Assembly: GCF_003732425.1 (NCBI RefSeq)
Contig: NZ_MOBX01000015.1
Span: forward strand, 700,303-764,302
Origin: Pseudomonas fluorescens
GTDB lineage: Bacteria > Pseudomonadota > Gammaproteobacteria > Pseudomonadales > Pseudomonadaceae
Reading direction: 5' to 3'
DNA: 64,000 bases
A program made the translations under genes and the position numbers. Shown piece by piece: positions 59,507 to 64,000 of this stretch; within the stretch, counting starts at the first letter, position 1; the number at the start of each line of letters is the position of its first letter. The notes beneath the pieces are model-generated. The model did not search any database. It saw only the letters and a list, made by a program, of their open reading frames with translations, and was not told the origin of the DNA.

Positions 59507-62044
59507 TCAGTTCTCCAGAACCGGTAAAGTTTCCGCCGTCGCCTCGTGATACAGGCGCAGCGCCTCACGCACCTCTTCAGCACTCTCAAGCCCCAGCACC
59601 TGTTCGGCAATGGCCTTGCAATCGCGCAGATCCACCTCGCGCACCGCCGCCTTGATCGCGGGAATCTGCGGCACACTCACGGACAGTTCATCCACGCCAA
59701 GCCCCAGCAGCAGTGGCACCGCGAGCCGCTCGGAAGCCATCGCACCGCAGACGCCCACCCATTTGCCATGCGTGTGCGCGGCTTTCACGGTCATGGCAAT
59801 CAGGCGCAGTACCGAGGGATGAAAACTGTCCGCCTGACTGGCCAGGCGCGGATGATCGCGATCCATCGCCAGGGTGTATTGAGTCAGATCGTTGGTGCCG
59901 ATCGAAAAGAAATCCACATGCGGCGCAAACCGGTCAGCCATCAATGCCGCCGCCGGGACTTCGATCATGATGCCCAGCTTCGGCAATTGCTCAAGACTCA
60001 GCGCCAGCGCTTGTTCCTCCAGGATCTGCCGGGCCTGACGCAATTCCGCAAGCTGGGTAACCATCGGCAACATGATGTGCAGACGCGTCAGGCCGACACT
60101 GCCGAGAATTGCCCGGAACTGCTCGCGCAACAGATCCGGCCGCGCCAGACACAGCCGAATCCCGCGAAGGCCGAGGAACGGGTTGGTTTCGCTGTCCATC
60201 GACACGTACGCCAACGGTTTGTCGCCGCCGACATCCAGCGTGCGTACCACCAGATTGTGTAAGGGGCCTACCGCCCGGGCGATGGCGCTGTAGGTCGACA
60301 CCTGTTCATCGCGCGTGGGGGCATGATTGCGATCCAGATAAAGAAACTCCGAACGTAGAAGCCCCACGCCGGCACCGCCCAAGGTCATCGCCTGTTCAGT
60401 TTCGCTCAGTGAGGCGACGTTGGCCGTCACCTCGACGGGATGACCGTCGCGGGTACGGGCGGCCAGCGCCGCCTGCGCGTGTTCGTGTTGGTGACGCAGG
60501 CGTTGTTGCTCATGCCGGGTCTGCCATTGACTGATCGTCAGGGAATCCGGATTCAGCTGCAGTTCGCCTTTGTCGGCATCGAGCAATACCTGGGAGCCAT
60601 TGGCCAACGCGAGCATTTGCGCAGGCATCCCGCAGATCGCGGGTAAGCCCAACGCTCGTGCCAGAATGGCAACGTGGCTGGTCGCCCCCCCGCCAACCGT
60701 GGCGAACCCCGACACCCTGTCGGTATCGAGTCCGGCGGTCTGCGAAGGCGTCAGTTGATCGGCGATCAGGATTGTTCCGGCCGGTAGCGCCAGCGCATGC
60801 TCACTGACCCCGAGGATCAGTTTCAGCACCCGCGACCCGACATCAGCCAGATCCGCCGCCCTTTCGGCCAGCAACGGGCTACCGAGTTGCCGGAAAAGAG
60901 CCGCTGTCGACTCGGTGGCTGCCCGCCAGGCATACGCGGCACTTTTACCCTCGGCGATCAACGCCTGAGCCTGATCAAGCAGGCCGGGATCTGCGAGCAA
61001 TTCCTGATGCGCCTTGAAAATGTCCGCCTGCGCATCGCTGCCGGCAATGTCACGCAGATGCTGCAAGGCCATATCGGCCTCGATCAGGGCGTTTGCGAGG
61101 ATTTCGCGCTCAGCGTGCGGACCGGCGCCGAATGTCTTCACGTCGAGCACCGGCTCGATGATCTGCATCACTTGCCCCAACGCCGAACCGGGTGATGCAC
61201 ACACTCCACGTAGCACCTTCAGCGTTTCTGGCTCGCAGGGCGCGACTGTCGTTGCCGCCGTTGGAGCTGTCACCGCTTCGCCACAGCCCTCGGCCAGCAA
61301 TCGGGACAGTGTGCTGACCGCGGCATCGGCGTCTTCGCCCACCGCACTCACCTGCACACTGTCACCCAGCGCTGTCTGCAACGCCATGATCGCAACCACT
61401 GACTTGGCGTTGGCCTCGGCCTGCAGTTTGTGCAAATAAATCCTCGCAGAAAAAGTCTTTGCCGCTTGCGCGAAAATCGCCGCCGGACGCGCGTGCAGGC
61501 CATTGAGGTTGGGCAGTCGCAGCGACGGCGAGAACAGCCTTTCGCCTTCTCCCGCCACCGACGCTTCGCGGGGCATCTGTGGATGGGCAAGGCTCAACAA
61601 CGGCTGGCCGACTTCAACCAGACCGGTTGGCGCGGCAAGCCAGGTGAACGGCTCACCGCTGACCACCAACATCAGGGTCATCAGACTGCGGGCGTGCAGC
61701 GCGATGTAATCGGCGTCAAATTCGATCAGCGTCTGCCCCGCTTCAACCCGCTGACCTTCCTCGACCCGTCGGCGGAACCCTTGCCCCGCCAGATTCACCG
61801 TGTCCAGACCGATGTGCAGCAATACCTGAACGCCATTGTCATCGGTGATGCTCACCGCATGCCCGCTGGCTTGCACGTTGCTGACCACCCCGGCCAGCGG
61901 TGCGCACAGCGTTGCCGAAGTCGGGTCGATGCATAGACCGTCGCCGATCAGTCGGCTGGAGAACACTTGATCCGGCACTTGATCAAGCGGTATCAGCACG
62001 CCGGACAAAGGTGCCAGTAAATGCAATTGTTGGAGTGTGGCCAT
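59507..62044 (-). CDS. PTS fusion EIIA-HPr-EI (phosphoenolpyruvate-protein phosphotransferase)
   Basis: 845 residues with three phosphotransfer modules: glucose-type EIIA with H77 (VLLHIGLDTV), HPr with H184 (NGLHARPAAIF) and EI with H457 (GGGATSHVAIL). One protein therefore carries phosphate from PEP to a sugar-specific EIIBC. With LamB and TreC alongside, the sugar is probably trehalose, taken up as trehalose-6-phosphate by a EIIBC outside the window. ATG 62044 with AGGTGACG upstream; a GTG at 62116 lies inside the porin gene's end. Confidence 0.92.
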   Translation of the reverse strand: MATLQQLHLLAPLSGVLIPLDQVPDQVFSSRLIGDGLCIDPTSATLCAPLAGVVSNVQASGHAVSITDDNGVQVLLHIGLDTVNLAGQGFRRRVEEGQRVEAGQTLIEFDADYIALHARSLMTLMLVVSGEPFTWLAAPTGLVEVGQPLLSLAHPQMPREASVAGEGERLFSPSLRLPNLNGLHARPAAIFAQAAKTFSARIYLHKLQAEANAKSVVAIMALQTALGDSVQVSAVGEDADAAVSTLSRLLAEGCGEAVTAPTAATTVAPCEPETLKVLRGVCASPGSALGQVMQIIEPVLDVKTFGAGPHAEREILANALIEADMALQHLRDIAGSDAQADIFKAHQELLADPGLLDQAQALIAEGKSAAYAWRAATESTAALFRQLGSPLLAERAADLADVGSRVLKLILGVSEHALALPAGTILIADQLTPSQTAGLDTDRVSGFATVGGGATSHVAILARALGLPAICGMPAQMLALANGSQVLLDADKGELQLNPDSLTISQWQTRHEQQRLRHQHEHAQAALAARTRDGHPVEVTANVASLSETEQAMTLGGAGVGLLRSEFLYLDRNHAPTRDEQVSTYSAIARAVGPLHNLVVRTLDVGGDKPLAYVSMDSETNPFLGLRGIRLCLARPDLLREQFRAILGSVGLTRLHIMLPMVTQLAELRQARQILEEQALALSLEQLPKLGIMIEVPAAALMADRFAPHVDFFSIGTNDLTQYTLAMDRDHPRLASQADSFHPSVLRLIAMTVKAAHTHGKWVGVCGAMASERLAVPLLLGLGVDELSVSVPQIPAIKAAVREVDLRDCKAIAEQVLGLESAEEVREALRLYHEATAETLPVLEN

Positions 62045-62106
62045 GGACGTCACCTGCAGTTTGTTCTCTGAAGTGCCCGTGGAGCGCAACGCCCCACCAG
62101 CATCGC

Positions 62107-63330
62107 TTATTTCCACCAGTATTCGACCTGCAATCCGACGTTCGCGCCGTGCCGAGCGGTGCCGAAGGCACCGGTGTCAGACAGCGCCGAGCCTTTGGCC
62201 AGTTCGTTGGCCGCGCGTTTGGCCGCCTCGTTCCAGGTGGCGTACGTGTAATACAGACGCACCTCGGGACGCGCCCAGAACTCCGGGCCTTTGGGCGACC
62301 AGGTCGGGGCAAACGTGAACTTGCTCAGTTTGCGCGTGCCGCCCGGGGCTTCGACTTGATCGTGGCCCAGTTCGGTGACCAGTTTGAAGTGTTCGCTGAG
62401 CGCGTAAGTCGGACGTACACCCAAAGAGATCCAGTTCTGATCTGCACCGTCCGGTCTAATGTCTTTTTGGTAAACCGCCGCGATCTGACCACCGAAACGC
62501 GGCGTCACCTGCCAGTCGAAAAACTCGACGATCCGGTAGCTTTTGTTGCTGTCGTCCAGTTTGACGTTGCCGGTATAACCCAGCCCGGTGCCCGGCCCTT
62601 CACCGTATTGCAGCGCCAGTTTGTTCTTGCCGCCGAGAAAATCCGTCTGCACATGCTGCGTGGTGATCGCCCAGCCCCGGTGGGCATCGCGGCTGTCGGG
62701 CTTGTCGATATAGCTCAAGCCGAATTCCAGCTCACCGCCCGGATTGCTCTTGAAACCGGCGACGTTGAAGTCATGCCGATTGATGTAGTCCTTCTGGTAC
62801 AGGTTGTCCTTGCGCGAGAAGGCGTAGCTGTATTTCAGATCGCCGATCAGTACGTCCTCGACGCCGCCGCCCGTGGCGCTCTGGTTCCAGTAATAGAAGT
62901 CGGAAATATGGATGTCATTGCGTTTGTAGTAACGGCGCCCGGCCCACAGTGAGCCACCGTTGAGTGCGGGCATCGCCGACCACTGTGCGTAGGCCTGCGG
63001 CAGGCGGATCGAACCGTTGTCGTCTTTGAAGGTGGGGCTGCGGTCGTAGCGGTTATACAGCGAGGCCATGCCATCGATACTCAGTACCGAACCGTCGTCG
63101 AGGGTGTAGAGATCCTGACGCAACTCCAGCTCACCGTACTGCTCGCATTCGTTACCCAGACGATATTTGGTCTGCGCCCCCGGTAACTGGAAGCACGACT
63201 GACCGCTGCTGTTGACCGACGTGCCGACACCGCTGCGCAAGTAGCCGCCAAACTCCAGCGCCTGTGAAGCCGGCGGTAAGGCCAGGCAAAAACCTGCGAC
63301 TGCAAGGCTGCGATTTATTGTTGTTTTCAT
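62107..63330 (-). CDS. LamB-type maltoporin/sugar porin
   Basis: 407 residues with signal peptide (about 1-25) and a LamB-family barrel: FGGYLRSGVGTSVNSSGQSC, RLGNECEQYGELELRQ, terminal GANVGLQVEYWW. Forms an outer-membrane channel for di- and oligosaccharides; between treC and the PTS fusion it probably admits trehalose. ATG 63330 with GGGGTGGC upstream. Confidence 0.9.
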   Translation of the reverse strand: MKTTINRSLAVAGFCLALPPASQALEFGGYLRSGVGTSVNSSGQSCFQLPGAQTKYRLGNECEQYGELELRQDLYTLDDGSVLSIDGMASLYNRYDRSPTFKDDNGSIRLPQAYAQWSAMPALNGGSLWAGRRYYKRNDIHISDFYYWNQSATGGGVEDVLIGDLKYSYAFSRKDNLYQKDYINRHDFNVAGFKSNPGGELEFGLSYIDKPDSRDAHRGWAITTQHVQTDFLGGKNKLALQYGEGPGTGLGYTGNVKLDDSNKSYRIVEFFDWQVTPRFGGQIAAVYQKDIRPDGADQNWISLGVRPTYALSEHFKLVTELGHDQVEAPGGTRKLSKFTFAPTWSPKGPEFWARPEVRLYYTYATWNEAAKRAANELAKGSALSDTGAFGTARHGANVGLQVEYWWK

Positions 63331-63388
63331 AAGCCACCCCATTGTTTTTATTGTCTGGTTGCATGAATTCGGCGCGCAGAAATCCCCG

Positions 63389-63402
63389 CGCAGTGCACTG
63401 CG
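63389..63402. promoter_or_regulatory. Perfect 14-bp palindrome between treC and lamB
   Basis: CGCAGTGCACTGCG is a perfect palindrome in the 103-bp gap between the end of treC (63434) and the porin start. A run of T follows on the + strand. It may be an operator or part of an mRNA hairpin; no known site is matched. Confidence 0.35.
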
Positions 63403-63433
63403 TGTTTTTTGAAAGCTGTTTTTTTGTTAAACG

Positions 63434-64000
63434 TCAGGGATCGATCAGGTGCAGGACAAATGACTCGTAAGGTCGCAACGTCAACTGGCGCTTGCGCAAC
63501 GGCCCCTCCGGATAATTGCTGATCAACTGGCGCTGGCTCATCGACTCGCTGATGACCGTCGATGGCAACTCCACTTCACAGGTTGTCCCGTAGAAGTTGT
63601 TCACCACCAACAAACGCTCGGCGCTGCCTTCACGCACATACGCCCAGACTTGCGGGTGTTCAGGCAGCAATTGTTGGTACCGCCCGTCGGTGATCAAAGA
63701 TTCGCTGCGGCGCAGTGCGATCAGATTGCGGTAGTGATGCAGTACCGAGTCGGGGTCATCGAGCTGCTTGGTGACATTGATTTGCGCGGCATTGGCCGGT
63801 ACGCCGATCCACGGTTCGGCGCGGCTGAAACCGGCGTTCGGTCCGCCGTCCCAGTGCATCGGCGTGCGCCCGTTATCGCGGGACTTCTGCATGATCGCCG
63901 CCATGTTGTCGGCATCGCTGCTGCCGGCTTCGCGCTTGAGGCGAAAGATGTTCAGCGTCTCGACATCGCGATAATGCTCGATCGATTCGAACCCCGGATT
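63434..64000 (-). CDS. treC: Alpha,alpha-phosphotrehalase, C-terminal part (partial)
   Basis: 188 codons to the right edge, still open (NPGFESIEHYRDVETLNIFR at the edge). The visible part is the C-terminal side of a GH13 alpha-glucosidase: QKSRDNGRTPMHWDGGPNAG, QLDDPDSVLHHYRNLIALRR, and a terminal beta domain. TreC hydrolyses trehalose-6-phosphate to glucose and glucose-6-phosphate. Context with the PTS fusion and LamB supports TreC over other GH13 glucosidases. Confidence 0.85.
   Translation of the reverse strand, partial: NPGFESIEHYRDVETLNIFRLKREAGSSDADNMAAIMQKSRDNGRTPMHWDGGPNAGFSRAEPWIGVPANAAQINVTKQLDDPDSVLHHYRNLIALRRSESLITDGRYQQLLPEHPQVWAYVREGSAERLLVVNNFYGTTCEVELPSTVISESMSQRQLISNYPEGPLRKRQLTLRPYESFVLHLIDP

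Overview
The window looks like chromosome from a fluorescent-group Pseudomonas. The evidence is the high-GC coding style, the metE/metR, cmoAB, gcd, lon and trehalose-PTS genes whose sequences read as pseudomonad, dense REP/REPIN-type palindromes between genes, two REP-associated transposases, and the small DUF6124-type protein. I see no rRNA, tRNA, CRISPR array, prophage or plasmid genes. Both ends cut genes: a large probable toxin-like protein on the left and treC on the right.

Layout. 0-7 kb: tail of a large protein, then metE divergent from its activator metR, then a small minus-strand group (GNAT acetyltransferase, LysE exporter, NUDIX hydrolase). 6.5-16.5 kb: a signalling locus. A receiver/HD-GYP-like protein is divergent from a tight five-gene operon encoding receiver-PAS-GGDEF-EAL, receiver-GGDEF-EAL, a periplasmic di-haem peroxidase, a membrane histidine kinase and a receiver-histidine kinase. 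16.5-23 kb: polyamine/amino-acid-type permease, nitrilase-superfamily amidase, LuxR regulator, an FMN glutamate-synthase-like protein and a second permease. 23-25.4 kb: REPIN-rich island with two tandem RAYT transposases. 25.4-34 kb: a large class A penicillin-binding protein and a 1718-residue toxin/effector-like protein with leucine-rich repeats and a probable NEL ubiquitin-ligase domain.

34-42.5 kb: a CS1/CFA-I/cable-type (alpha) chaperone-usher fimbrial operon read on the minus strand: pilin, usher, adhesin A, chaperone, second subunit, a remnant of a second usher, adhesin B, a remnant of a second subunit, adhesin C. The remnants and repeated junctions show a past tandem duplication that left an operon with three tip-adhesin genes. 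An AT-rich regulatory region separates it from nfeR/nfeF (PadR-type repressor and ferric reductase).

44-50 kb: two small membrane/hypothetical genes, then an OprB-type sugar porin and the PQQ glucose dehydrogenase, a periplasmic glucose-oxidation pair. 50-51.5 kb: a possible leader peptide plus a DUF6124 gene, then about 870 bp of non-coding repeats. 51.5-59.1 kb: Lon-family protease, chagasin-like lipoprotein, lysoplasmalogenase, cmoA-cmoB (tRNA cmo5U), multicopper oxidase and tadA. 59.2-64 kb: trehalose uptake and use genes (EIIB-like protein, EIIA-HPr-EI fusion, LamB porin, TreC).

The two most interesting systems are the c-di-GMP/histidine-kinase/peroxidase operon, whose two output enzymes carry mutually complementary degenerate domains, and the rearranged three-adhesin fimbrial operon.
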